A DNA stretch of 13,838 nt, taken from Echinostoma caproni. Lineage: Eukaryota; Platyhelminthes; Trematoda; Plagiorchiida; Echinostomatidae. A program made the position numbers and the translations under genes. Every line of letters begins with the position of its first letter. The stretch's first letter is position 1. Of the stretch, positions 1 to 9,638 are shown piece after piece. The stretch lies in contig UZAN01040996.1 of the NCBI GenBank assembly GCA_900618425.1, positions 1 through 13,838 on the forward strand. The letters run 5' to 3'. Below the pieces are notes generated by a model. That model did not search any database. It was not told the origin of the DNA and worked only from the letters and a program-made list of their open reading frames with translations.

Positions 1-1820
1 TTCAAACGCGTCCTCCGGAGAGCTTAACGGGTGCGGAGAGATTACGTGTCACACTACTATTCCTCATTGATGATGTCGGTAAACTGTTGAGAGAGAGAGA
101 CTCGAGTGAACTCAAATGTTTATTTTATGCTGTCAACTGAGAATGATCTATAAATTTTCATTTCCTAGGGTTTCACCGATCGGTTTTCGAACATTTCCGC
201 GAGCGTCTGTTTTTGGATTCGTTTGTTGTTGAAACATTTTTCAGAGTAACTTCTAGTCGCTTAGAGAAAATGACTCAAAAACGATGCGTTACGGAATTGC
301 GCAGCACCTCTGAGTAGTACAGGTATTCCGCAGATGTCTAAATGTCTTTTAAAGCCATTTACCTGCCCCCAATAACCTTGTTTTCAACTAAATCACATGT
401 TCTTATGCATATTTGAAGGAAGTATTATTTTTTTCGATTAATCACTGCGTACTTCGTAAACAAACGTTGATTATTTGCACCTAGGTTGACTTTGGTCAGC
501 TGATATGACGAACTCTGTCGTCGATCAGATGGTCAGAATAAAGGGATTTTGTTGAGTTACGAGACGAGTCTGATCCACCTGGTACCATATGAGAGATTAA
601 GCAAACTGCCAGGATTCCTGAGTTCCTTTTTCTATACTCGTTTTTGGAATAACTACTTAATGGTGTATTCCTTTGCTTATTTAACAACAAGTTTGTGGGT
701 TCGGAATAGACTCAATATACTTGTTTTCTTCCTGTTTTGTCTGTTCAATGAGCAATGGTAATAACCTAGGAAAATAATATGTACATCATCTGCCATATGC
801 CGCATGAACTTCCCTCTATTCTGTTGGCACTTTGAAGACTGTTTTCAATCAGGTATGCTAATCCAATTGGATCTCCGTGAAACATCCAGGCTTTTATTGG
901 CGGATTGTAATCGCATATACTGTTACTGACCAAACTAGTGCAACATCCTGATTTTCATCACATGTTTTCCTGTCAGTGCTTTGTTTTTCCAGCCTCATTC
1001 ACAGGATTGAATATGCTATTACCCCACATTAGAGGCAACATATATGACATAATACCCACTTCGCTTCTTCGTTTCTATTAGCCACATGCCATTAAAATGC
1101 ACCATTTATCGATTCTGACAATGGTTGCTGGTGTATCAGCTGCAACATGATAAAGTCACAGTAGAAAATGTAATTAGAATCTATTTGTTGAAATGACTTA
1201 TAGATTTCATACAGGTAATGTACTTTCATCTCGTTAATGTTCCATTTGCCCTTCTTCATTTTGGAACACTGAGGGTAGTCGCTTTAGCATGGAGTCCACC
1301 AAGTTGACTGCCAAACACAACTCGCCAGTTTGCTCTAATACACCCGCACCCTAACCACTGACAACCACTTTGGAGGCAGCTGACTTATCCCTGTTTACAG
1401 GGAAAAGTCTTTGAATAAATTAAAATCCCAGCATTATTTAAATAGATTTGATAATGAACTTGACCCTTCCAGAGACTGCATAAATGTAAAGAAATAATAT
1501 TTAATTAGGTCCAACCGGTTTTTACTACCAACCTCAAGCGAGAAGATATACCAACCATAATCTTTGAAAAATATGACTTCCGCAAATGCATTTAGAGAGT
1601 AGCAGTTGTCGAAAACCTCCCTTATCAGTGCAACACATTATGCGATATTCAGAGAAGTGTGAACAGGAGACCAGTAACAAGGCGCCCAGTATTTCCTTTC
1701 CTTCCAACTCATCAGGTGGGATGAATATCTACCTCTTTTGATAGATAAAACGAAATTCATTACAGAACTAGCTCAGTAGATTAACTTTCTTCGTCTGCCG
1801 AATTACTCGCTGGGCCCCAG
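1..1820. other. Gene-poor stretch, no supported gene
   Basis: No reading frame here stands out from chance and I recognise no transposon protein. A TTG-started frame of about 70 codons at 549-761 has no flanking splice signals and is hydrophobic low-complexity. A 42-codon frame around 1597-1717 has coding-like composition and a CxxxC, but its possible donors are all phase 0, which does not fit the phase of the exon starting at 1821. If the exon at 1821 is real, its upstream exons may be in this stretch or outside the window. A strong pyrimidine-rich acceptor (ending CCCCAG at 1815-1820) closes the region. Confidence 0.4.
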
Positions 1821-2318
1821 TGAGATAAACCCATTGCCAAATGGACGGGAGACGCAATTTGAATTCGTTGATGAAATCAATGTGCTCTGCTTTATTGAGC
1901 GTTCCATTATGGCTTCATGTCACGTGGCCTCAGCGGCACTTGAAATTGAGCCATCCTTTTCCAAACGAGAGAGTGAGAAAAAACGATTAACCAGCCCGGA
2001 CTATCCTCCAGATTGGTTTTGTGCAACTGTTCTCTTCTGCGATCAAATACAACCATCGTCTTGCTTTGGTATAATCGGTTTTCTCCCTCTCGGTTTATGT
2101 CTTGATGGAGAAATTCCGTTGACTGTACAAAAACTTGAGCTTGCGTTCACGCCAAAGCACTTGCTCGTGTTAGGAACTGAGTCATCGGATTTGTTTCTAA
2201 GTTGTCTCTTGGCTTCGATTGTATGCCAAAACCCTTTATCGGGTTTGGGTATCGTGACAATACTAGACGCTTATTTAACGAACCAAACGCCTCAAGGTCC
2301 ACTTTCAAAGATCTACTT
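1821..2318 (+). CDS. Internal exon, MCM-like protein (MCMDC2-like candidate)
   Basis: An open frame of 166 codons (GAG at 1822 onward) lies between a pyrimidine-rich acceptor (CCCCAG, 1820) and a GTATGT donor at 2319. It enters in phase 2 and leaves in phase 2. The true start is upstream, so no start codon is assigned; the frame is open back to 1780. What I see: a strand-rich first half; a segment ATVLFCDQIQPS at about 2023 followed by GIIGFLPLG, spaced like the OB-fold of MCM proteins (hydrophobic, D, I/V, P, then IxG); then LLVLGTESSDLF and LLASIV at about 2161-2226, resembling the LARSIAP...G...A/ILLxL stretch that precedes the ATPase domain. From memory the closest relative is MCMDC2, a divergent, Walker-degenerate MCM protein that acts in meiotic recombination. 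The alignment is by eye, perhaps 20-25% identical, so the family is an inference. That it is coding is firmer: a stop-free run this long is not expected by chance at this base composition. Confidence 0.62.
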
Positions 2319-2353
2319 GTATGTTTATTGGACTATATTTTCGGTTCTTTCAG
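2319..2353 (+). other. Candidate 35-bp spliceosomal mini-intron
   Basis: The 35 bases begin GTATGT and end with a pyrimidine run and TTTCAG (TTCGGTTCTTTCAG at 2340-2353). Without splicing, the frame runs on to a TAG at 2374. With splicing, codon TT joins T, giving the sequence ...SKIYFIVDIV, a hydrophobic strand that would suit the strand before a Walker A loop. Introns of about 30-40 bp are well known in schistosomes and other flukes. The 35 bases contain no stop in the reading frame, so retention is also possible and only transcript data would decide. Confidence 0.45.
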
Positions 2354-2368
2354 TATCGTGGATATTGT
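2354..2368 (+). CDS. Candidate 15-bp micro-exon of the MCM-like gene
   Basis: Fifteen bases lie between the TTTCAG acceptor (2353) and a consensus GTAAGT donor at 2369-2374. The segment keeps phase (2 in, 2 out) and encodes the tail of the hydrophobic strand (residues after KIY: FIVDI). If the donor at 2369 were not used, the frame would stop almost at once at TAA 2370-2372. Alternatively, the exon starting at 1821 continues unspliced to 2368. In both readings GTAAGT is the exit. Confidence 0.35.
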
Positions 2369-2374
2369 GTAAGT

Positions 2375-5011
2375 AGTTTGTAGGCAAATAATTCATCAAT
2401 TTATTTAAGTCAGAATATTTTCACTTATTTACTTATTTACTGTGCATTGAATGAAAAGAGATAAGGAATTTAGAACAAAAGGGTTCAACTTAATAAACAC
2501 TGTCATGGAATAGGAATAATTTATCAAAAATAATGAATTCCCATCCTGCTTGCTTAAAATATTTTCTAAATTTGAGCTGTAACTTTCGAACTACCATAAA
2601 TTGTATAGCAACGCTCAAGGTCACGGAAATTCAAACGGCGATAGAAGAGAACTAAAAACATAGAAGTGGGAGATCAAATGAGGAATAAATGTACTGTACT
2701 CATTGCCATCAATATACAAGTATGATGTTGGAGATTGAAATGTATTTCTAAAATGAGAGCGATGTTGCACGAGTTTGATCAAAATCTGTATCTATTCAAC
2801 TGCAACAGAAGTGATTTGGCAATTTTATTGCTGGATTCGATTGACGAAACTATGAATATTTTATTCTTCGATTTATCGAAAAGTATTTGGTTGTTTTGTT
2901 CTTTCTTTTGTCGGAAACATTCCAGATAAACTAACTTATTACGTGGATTGTATTTTGTCGAAGCACATTTATTTTTTTAATGTGTTTGTCCTGTAGTTTT
3001 CTCAAACGTTGCAAATCACTTCCAAAAGTTAAGCAACACATCTGGAGAAATCCATGTTCTCACTTTCATTCCTCCTTGGTGCTCACTCCTCTACAGACAA
3101 CTTGATTTTCCTCACAAACACTCAAGTCGATTGGTAATGCACTGAAAACATTTAACCGCTTTATACTATTATGTTAGTGAACAGATGAGATATTGTGAGA
3201 CACGTGAAGCTGACATCACTTTACAGAAACATACACCAAGGTTGCATAATGCAAACAAAATATACAGAACAAATTGTAGTATTTTTGTTTGTCTTTTTGA
3301 GTTCATTCTGCGATGTGTATTTGTCCATGAACTTTCCTATTATAGTTCATGTGGGAGCTGCATCTTATGATACCCGCCTCCGGCAGAACATTATATATGA
3401 AAATGTCAAAAGCTTTTAATGTGATTTCATGTCTCCTGTATCCTGTATCTCACGTGAACGATGTCAAGTATATTTACCACACAGGTTGAAGTTAATTGTT
3501 TCTCGGTATTCATTAATTTAAAATGACTATACTATCTCGATATCTACTTGTCATTAGAATTTTTAAGCTGAACAGACCCAGGAACCGACAGTCCACTAAA
3601 CGAAATAAACATGAGGATCCAAGGTCTTGATTCATGCTCTTTTATTGAACAGAAGAAATACGTGGAGAAACACCTGCACTGATCGGGATCAATTTGGAAA
3701 CCGATTCATGGCATGGCGACACTAACCATTGATTTCTTACATTGTCAAAAACCTGTAGATATTTAGAGGTTAGGTGACAATCTTCGTATAACTCGGGTGT
3801 GCACCAAATTTTTAATGGGAATATGACAGAGACGACAGTGCCAGAATCTGTCCTGAGAAACTCCTCGCTAAATAGTTCAACTCTTCTCCGTAGTTCCAAT
3901 TTCCGTTATTGATTGGGGTAAAAATAAATTGCATCCCCCAAAATATATTTTTGGTGATAAGCTGAAAAGTGTATCGTTGTTAAGGTTTGCCTGAGTTGTG
4001 GGAATTTGGTGGCGGTACCCACGCCTATCCGTTCATACAGAACTTCGTGGTTAGCCTTTCTCCGCTCTAGTTATGCTGCTACCGTGTACCCGATGAATAA
4101 ACGTGTTTCCCCACCCCTTCTCCATGAACGATTCACCCTTTGACCTTCGCCTTAGTTTTGTTCAATCGAGTGTCTATGGTGTCTCAAGACTTGTCATTGC
4201 TCTAATCGGGCCTCTACTTGAATGGTTGTACTCATGTGAAACAGGTGAATTGAACCTGTTCCTTGATTACTTCCGATGCGGAGATCAGTATTGTCCAAAT
4301 TCCCTTATCAATTAGGTCAGAAGTAACCGGCATTTCTAACTCCCTTACTAATCCCACTTGTACCAACCTCCCATGCTGTCTGGTATCACAAATACTGATC
4401 AAAGTGTAGCTAACTCAGTCTGGACACAGAAATCAACTTCCATTCTGTTGTCGAGTCTGAACCTGCTTCACTTCCCCAGTACTTTTTAGCACAGAAACAT
4501 TAACATGAGTAGCACAATGGTTTATCCACCAGGTGATATGCTCAGTTTGGTTTCTCCCTTACAGTTTAAACATGGAAATTAGGTCTCACTGGTAGCTTAG
4601 TGAATTGGAACTATGTGTAGTCTTCTAATTGATCACTACTCTGTTCATTGGAATCATAGATGGTGGGATGGTTATGGCATTGATCAGTTGATCAATCCAT
4701 CAACACTGCCTCACTTGTCGTCAGGCTGTGAGGTGATTCGACTTGAACTCGGCATAAACATATTGATTATTTTTTATGTGATCAGGATTGGAGACGTAGT
4801 CTGTGCCGATATACTTACTGGTTGCTGCAATTCTCAGGAGATCCCCTTGTATCGACACACTTTCCTGGTTGTTTTGTGTTTGATTGATTTAACCGTTTAA
4901 AAGTTGAAATAATGTCTACCTTGGCCCTGATAAGATAAAATGACATAGCGTATGTTATGCCTCGTGATTGTCTTTAGTGATACACGCGTCCTTTCGTTTT
5001 CATTTTACTTC
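2375..5011. other. Long gene-poor stretch, probably intron
   Basis: Low-GC sequence with scattered short frames. A minus-strand frame at 3638-3899 (85 codons, TTG start) has fair composition and its TAA stop overlaps an AATAAA, but there is no clear splice acceptor at its start and I recognise no family. A plus-strand frame near 4154-4244 sits between a TTCGCCTTAG acceptor-like site and CAG/GTGAAT, again with no recognisable product. A short perfect palindrome, ATTGATCA-GT-TGATCAAT, lies at 4679-4696. I see no transposon protein here. Confidence 0.4.
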
Positions 5012-5481
5012 TGGTTATTATTATAATAATTAGTTATTATTTCCTTTATTATGGGAAATACTTACAAGCAATCGCACAAATGGATCGATTTACGGGGCTC
5101 ATAGAAGGATAGGAAGTATCATAAATTTACTTTGTTGCATGTACTTTTACGGATGTCTAAAAATAAGACATCATAATTTCTCATCCAATATATGTTTGAA
5201 AGAATCAGTTGCGAGTGCAGAAGCAACAGGATGTGATAGAAACTCACAAATGCTACTAAATAAGAAGGTATTTCATTCAGCTGTTTTGGAACACCACTTT
5301 CAATGAACGCATCCGGAGGTGAATGTTGGGTGACGGTACCAATAGAGTAAGACACGAATGATCGGGGTTTTGCGGTACTTGATACACCAGGATCAAGTCA
5401 CCTCGATTTTGGTGATACTGTATGACTACAACCCCAATGATTCCAGTCTTATCGCATAATTCTTAGCGTGCGGTAGCTTGA

Positions 5482-5670
5482 CTATTTTGGCGGACGTTCT
5501 TTGTGGACAATGCAACATCTTCCGACAGCTTTGTAGCAAAAATGGTTCCACGCCTGAATGACGTGGGGTCGAATGTAAGCTGAGAACAAACGTAGGAACA
5601 GCATAGATTCAAATTCGCCAAATGCTCGCTTTAAAAAACCACCATGTCTCAAAGTAGTAGACGATACCAT
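5482..5670 (-). pseudogene. LINE A C-terminal fragment (SAYIRPHV..QAW block)
   Basis: A 62-codon minus-strand piece reads FLKRAFGEFESMLFLRLFSA and then YIRPHV-IQAWNHF. This is the block after the RT palm in CR1-like LINEs, normally SAYIRPHLEYGIQAW; three residues (E-Y-G) are missing here. The preceding block with EKYLGVIV is in the overlapping frame 5649-5858 and the following RGDLILVYQV is in yet another frame, so at least two frameshifts fall within a few hundred bases. Confidence 0.7.
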
Positions 5671-5878
5671 GAAACAATGTAAACAATGACTCCGAGATAC
5701 TTCTCATTCAAGACATACAAAAGTTGTTGATATCCCAGGAGGTACAAGAACCAAGGTCTGTGGCTAAAGACTACGACCGTGCATATTGATGCGTTGACTT
5801 CCGTATAGTTTTCGATCGACCGTTGATAAGTAGCGCCAGGTTTTGTCTGAAGTACCACTCAGTCCTCAGGTTTTGTCA

Positions 5879-6238
5879 TCATTTTCCAGATTTTGCAATG
5901 TTTGCAAACAATAACTTTTTTGGCTCAGAATGTTCGTTAGATTGTTTGTGAAAACTAGAAAAGTTGAGAACTATGAACGAATGCCTGTGAAACTCATCGG
6001 GCTGCGCTGATAGGATCAGAAAGTGACCCAGAAACCCGAACTGCCACGGTGCGTTGTCGAAGAAGTTCTTCCATTCAATCCAATTCCTCGGTAGTACTTT
6101 TTGGCTCACTCGATCGAATGCTTTGTAGTTGTCGAGGTACACTACGTTCACTGCACCAAGGTGATCAAAGGCCTTTGTCCAGTGTTCTCGGGGGACCAAA
6201 CCCATGTTGTACCGGGTATAAAACGTATTTTTCCGCAT
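5879..6238 (-). pseudogene. Reverse transcriptase fragment, motifs A to C region
   Basis: This is the longest uninterrupted piece of LINE A: 119 codons on the minus strand. It starts just before the HGFGP-type region and carries motif A with its catalytic Asp (YLDNYKAFDRV). The frame then slips: motif B-like sequence is readable only in the next frame, and the final LLFANIAKSGK returns to the motif C position with AN in place of the two metal-binding aspartates. The ATG at 6238 is incidental; the protein frame continues upstream in another frame. The substituted aspartates alone would inactivate the polymerase. Confidence 0.75.
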
Positions 6239-6700
6239 AACTCATCACATTGTCTGCAACAATGTATTCCATAACTTTGGATAATACGGAGAGGAGAGTA
6301 AAGGAGCAATAGTTAGCTGGGTAAGTACGACAACCATCTTAGTACATTGGTAAAATATTTCCCTGTTTCTATGTCTGTCGGAGCATATATGTTGTAGTTG
6401 ATCACTGAATGACTGAGTTATGTTATTTGCCAGGTTGATAAGGGTTTTTGGATGGATGTTGTCTATATTCGGAGATAAATTCCTTGCAAACGGTGCAGCT
6501 TCGATGCTATGAGTTTTGAGGGAAAATCGGTTGTGCTTAGCGTTGAATGTGGTATGTCTTCGAGTACCAGAGGCAGTCTTAGCCGTGTGTTCACAGGTGT
6601 AGTAGACACATGAACGTACGAGTTTTTGACAATTTAGCTGCCCCCATTGTTGTAAATGGGACAGATTTTGACCCTGTCAAAAGTCACGTAAAACCGGTTG

Positions 6701-7181
6701 TCTCGGTCACTCGCTCGTCCCAGTCAGTGGTGACCATAAGCGCAGGGAACAATGTAAAAGGTCCCGTGGAGAGTGTGGATTGGCTTTACTGGCAGAAGTG
6801 GAACAACTGCATGTGTGAATGCGGTGGTACTAATGACAGCTCTTAACGGCACAAATATATCCGTAGAATGCTTCGAAATGTAATGAATAAAGCTCAATGA
6901 AGACTCGTTGGAAAGAGTATTGAGAACACACAATGTATACCAACATGTTTTTGGTGAATTCCTTTTCAATTCTTTATAATCACATTTATATGAAACAATT
7001 CCAACAGAGGCAATCAGAAAGGTGGATGAGTCATGTGTTTCGCAATCAGCTTGAGAGCAATTCAGATTTGTGGGATGTATGGATCACGTAACGAAAGTGG
7101 CTATGTTTATGTCACTGTCACGGGAACAAGCGATTTTCTCTTCTCTTGGTCAGGAGAGTTTAAGTGTTTGGATTAATTTTT
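6701..7181. other. Stretch with no recognised gene
   Basis: Overlapping frames occur on both strands. On the plus strand, 6610-6846 has an ATG start, 78 codons and a CxCxCGG-containing end, but its first third is antisense to LINE A. On the minus strand, 6724-6969 has 81 codons. Neither has flanking splice sites or a family I know. The stretch could include an unrecognisable 5' part of LINE A, since it lies immediately upstream of it in the element's orientation. Confidence 0.35.
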
Positions 7182-7436
7182 TCATTGTGCGCACAGTGCA
7201 GGCTTCATGAGTCGGATCCTAATCATCTCTGCGGGTGCTAACGTCCGAAACCGTATCGCTCTCGAGGGGTGTGGTGAGACACGATAAATGGTTGTAACTG
7301 CCGAGAGCATATCAACCAAGTGTCCCGTCTCCACCAGATAAGCAATGATCGAGCTTGACACAGCTCCCAGAATCGAGTCGAGTGCACGTGAACTCGACAA
7401 CGGACGATCAGATTTGGCAGAGAAATCCCAATTAAA
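7182..7436 (-). CDS. Candidate terminal exon, unknown protein
   Basis: On the minus strand, a polypyrimidine acceptor (CTCTCATTGTCTGCTACCAG, with AG at 7438-7437) leads into 84 codons ending in TGA at 7184-7182. The translation begins FNWDFSAKSD, continues RALDSILGAVSSSIIAYLVE (a helix-like hydrophobic stretch) and ends with a basic segment, RIRLMKPALCAQ. GC content is visibly higher than in the flanks, as for fluke exons. The frame stays open about 50 bases upstream of the acceptor, so the splice site is not proven. I do not recognise a family. No AATAAA is obvious shortly downstream on the minus strand, which weakens the reading as a last exon. It may be one internal piece of a larger gene or a chance frame. 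Confidence 0.3.
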   Translation of the reverse strand, partial: FNWDFSAKSDRPLSSSRALDSILGAVSSSIIAYLVETGHLVDMLSAVTTIYRVSPHPSRAIRFRTLAPAEMIRIRLMKPALCAQ

Positions 7437-7738
7437 CTGGTAGCAGACAATGAGAGCGGATGCTCTAGTGCACTCAAACCGTCAAATCGTGTACATAACA
7501 GGTATTGCAGTTAATTGTTGGAAATAGCCGATGCCCCACACATATAGATCTCAAATCGTTCACGTGGTTTCGACAAAGTTCATCCTAGAGTTTTTCTCGG
7601 TTTTGTTCGTTATTATTTCCGACTCGCTCTGCCAACAAGCAACAATGATTCCTCTGGCACACTGTCCATCTATAGCTGTTCATCGTTATATTACGAGACG
7701 TGGGAGACAAATTTTCTGACAACTACGGAGTTGTCATC

Positions 7739-7838
7739 GTTGTTGTTGTCATTGCTGTTGTTGTTGTTGGTGGTGGTGGTGGTGATGGTGGTGATGATGG
7801 TAGCGGTCGTTTTGGTGGTGGCGGTGTTGAAATTCATT
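7739..7838. repeat. GTT/GGT trinucleotide microsatellite
   Basis: An imperfect trinucleotide tract. On the plus strand it runs through GTT units into GGT units, with GAT and ATC interruptions, then a GGTGGTGGCGGT tail. It is open in the GTT/GGT frame (Val then Gly/Asp), but this is simple-sequence composition and no flanking coding signal supports a gene. Confidence 0.85.
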
Positions 7839-8342
7839 TTCTTCGGTGAAAGTTTAGTTCGTTATTATTAAACCAAAGCATTAATAGTATAGAAATTCAC
7901 CAAAAATATGGATTTGTGTATGTGCTCTTTTTCTCCACCGTTTTCCATGATAAGTGATATTTTAAAATCAATTTTGTAACCTCCCCAGTTGGTGAATCAA
8001 TCTTTTGTATTTCATCGCTTCATTATCTGGAGTAAAATCGTAAAAGATAATCAGACATCTTTGGGATTTGGACAAACCAGGCCAGTTGCTTTCGATGCAT
8101 ATACGCGGTGTAAAATGACCAGATGATCCCTGTGTTGAGCTGTATAAGCGCCCCAGATTTGAGATCGTCTCCATCAGACTGTTGATTTTCTGAGCTAGTT
8201 TCTCAGCCCGTTTTCATTTGCTCTAACCGCTGTTGAGTGGACTAACCGCAATATGACTTCACTAAAGTGTGCTGCGTTAAATACGTTCACTTTTGGAAGC
8301 GGTAGAAAGTGTGCAACTGGATTCCTGGAAATTCCTGATTAG
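7839..8342. other. Stretch with no supported feature
   Basis: AT-rich spacer between the microsatellite and the foldback-associated repeat. A 68-codon minus-strand frame at 7968-8174 has no splice or family support. Confidence 0.4.
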
Positions 8343-8591
8343 TTAATCGGGACAACACAAGTCAACACAACTTTTCAGTGCATCATCACCGGCCCAGATA
8401 GACGAAATCAAAAGCAAGTAGTGGATGATAGGGATGAGCGAATGAAAGTTGATTGAAATGGTTTGAGATAACAAAACTCGGATAATTGATACACTCATGC
8501 ATGGTGAGAGGGTGAACGTACGCATGAATAAAGAACTTAGTGGATGTATGAAAAAGTATTGAAAATCGGTTCTCGTATCTCGAGTGAACTG
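8343..8591. other. Sequence next to the foldback, possible part of the same repeat
   Basis: A 98-codon minus-strand frame (8343-8639) starts inside the left arm of the foldback and runs out through this stretch. It is hydrophobic and has no recognisable domain. I think it is repeat-derived rather than a cellular gene, because its start lies in the inverted repeat. I see no other copy in this window. Confidence 0.3.
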
Positions 8592-8761
8592 AATTCTATT
8601 TCGCCTGTTCACCGAGCTTGGCAATTGGTTTGCAAACATTTCATCACCAGCCGAGGTGATATCATCAGTGCTTGTGAAGTGGCACTGATGATGTTACCTC
8701 GGCTGGCGATGAAACATTTGTAAACAAATTGCCAAGCTCGGCGAACAGGCGAAATAGAATT
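8592..8761. repeat. Foldback repeat: 80-bp arms, 10-bp loop
   Basis: The left arm 8592-8671 and right arm 8682-8761 are reverse complements over exactly 80 bases with 72 matches and no gaps, around a 10-base loop (TTGTGAAGTG). The outer ends are AATTCTATTTCGCC and its complement; the inner ends are CATCAGTGC and its complement. Seven of the eight mismatches are transitions, so as RNA several would still be G-U pairs. It encodes no protein that I recognise. It could be a foldback or MITE-type element, or two copies of a repeat inserted head to head. Confidence 0.9.
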
Positions 8762-9638
8762 TAGTGGAAGTATACTGCGTCATCTTTCTTGTAAATAAAT
8801 GGTCCTTGAACAAACTGCTGATGATCAGTGTGGGCACGCCGACAGGGGGTTATCGGGATACGTTTTGCAATTGCATTAGATCTGATCTCTTTCTATGGCC
8901 TTCTGTTGATCATCTCAGTGGACAGGGTGTGGGGTAGGGAAACGGTAACTCGGATGCATAATGAATGTTGGATAAAAGCGAGTCAAGTGGTTGATAATTG
9001 TCACCACTCCTGTCCACGATAATTTCTGTCCTCACCCAGTAGGATAGATAGATAATGTTTCTTATTACAATCGTGAAGATAATTCACACAGATGGTTGTT
9101 CTACATGAATAGATAGTCAAAATTTGGTGAATCAAAACATTTTTTAAACGAAAAAGAATGCCTGCGATTTACTTTTCTTTCAAGTTAATATTCCGGAGAA
9201 AAAACTTCATATGATATCATACTAGGTGTCGGATGCAAGGAAAGATCCATTGTCTTTAAAATCATGTCGTTTATGGAATAAACAGCAAACTCAGACGGCA
9301 GGATAATACAACATACGGTCAGATGATGAAACACCACTGCACGAGGAAAGGACACCGTAGTCATGGAGAGGAATGCGTGTTTCAATACTCTGGGTGTATC
9401 GAAACGAGTAGAAAATGTGACGGCGTACCGTCGGAGAGGCCGAGGGTTGTTGTGTGTCCGTGAGGAGTTAGTTTCAATTTCAATTTTTACAACCAATAAA
9501 CATACATTTACACGCGCCGTTTTTGGTTGCTATCTTTGGGTTACCCATTTCGATAAAAGAGCAGAATGAAGATTGGAATGTTTAGATCAGAGTAGAAGAG
9601 AAGATAGAAAATTCAGTTAGACCAGGGTTGCAAGATAG
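8762..9638. other. Gene-poor stretch
   Basis: A minus-strand frame of 103 codons (9185-9496, TTG start) and a plus-strand ATG frame (9363-9569) overlap across a locally CG-richer patch at about 9370-9470. Neither has good splice sites or a known domain, and they cannot both be real. An AATAAA near 9495 on the plus strand could be an element 3' end, but I cannot identify one. Confidence 0.35.

Larger units (their letters stand above)
5012..6700 (-). mobile_element. Decayed CR1-like non-LTR retrotransposon (LINE A)
   Basis: Read on the minus strand in several frames, this stretch follows most of a LINE reverse transcriptase in order. The fragments are: an upstream linker with CPIYNNGG (about 6640-6665); NIDNIHPKTLINLANN (about 6425-6475), the usual 'GPDGIHPKVLKELAN' stretch; PANY...LSVLSKVMEYIVADN (6248-6321), equivalent to NYRPISL; catalytic motif A, VVYLDNYKAFDRV (about 6107-6145, Asp codon 6131-6133); FLVFTNNLTNIL (about 5930-5970); a mutated motif C, LLFANIAKSGK, in place of LFADDxKIW (5882-5914); EKYLGVIV (5682-5705); LFSAYIRPHV.QAW (5548-5590); and a C-terminal RGDLILVYQV (about 5370-5405). 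The 3' end is an (AAT)n-type run at about 5012-5050. Frameshifts, stops and loss of the motif C aspartates show that it is dead. The 5' end is unclear: little is recognisable above about 6700. Confidence 0.8.

Noticed and set aside
1597..1717. Upstream exon of the MCM-like gene with a CxxxC
   Set aside because: Available donors are phase 0, but the exon at 1821 needs two carried-over bases; the acceptor is also poor.
3638..3899. Minus-strand frame of 85 codons with its stop inside AATAAA, as a possible last exon
   Set aside because: No convincing acceptor at its start, a 3' UTR of almost zero length, TTG start and no recognisable family.
4154..4244. Plus-strand exon between TTCGCCTTAG and CAG/GTGAAT
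   Set aside because: The splice sites are only fair, the 30-residue product is not distinctive and no neighbour fits its phase.
4590..4740. tRNA-like SINE head (TAGCTTAGTGA and ATTCGACTT)
   Set aside because: The two motifs are about 145 bases apart, far beyond tRNA box spacing, and the B-like motif is imperfect.
6610..6846. Plus-strand ATG frame ending in a WxxCxCxCGG-like sequence, suggestive of a thrombospondin-type repeat
   Set aside because: Its first third is antisense to LINE A and the Trp/Cys pattern is incomplete; probably chance.
7739..7838. Val/Gly-rich reading frame as a structural protein
   Set aside because: Trinucleotide repeats stay open in frame automatically; no flanking coding signal.
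9185..9496. 103-codon minus-strand frame as a gene
   Set aside because: No ATG start, no splice sites, no domain, and an overlapping plus-strand frame of similar quality.
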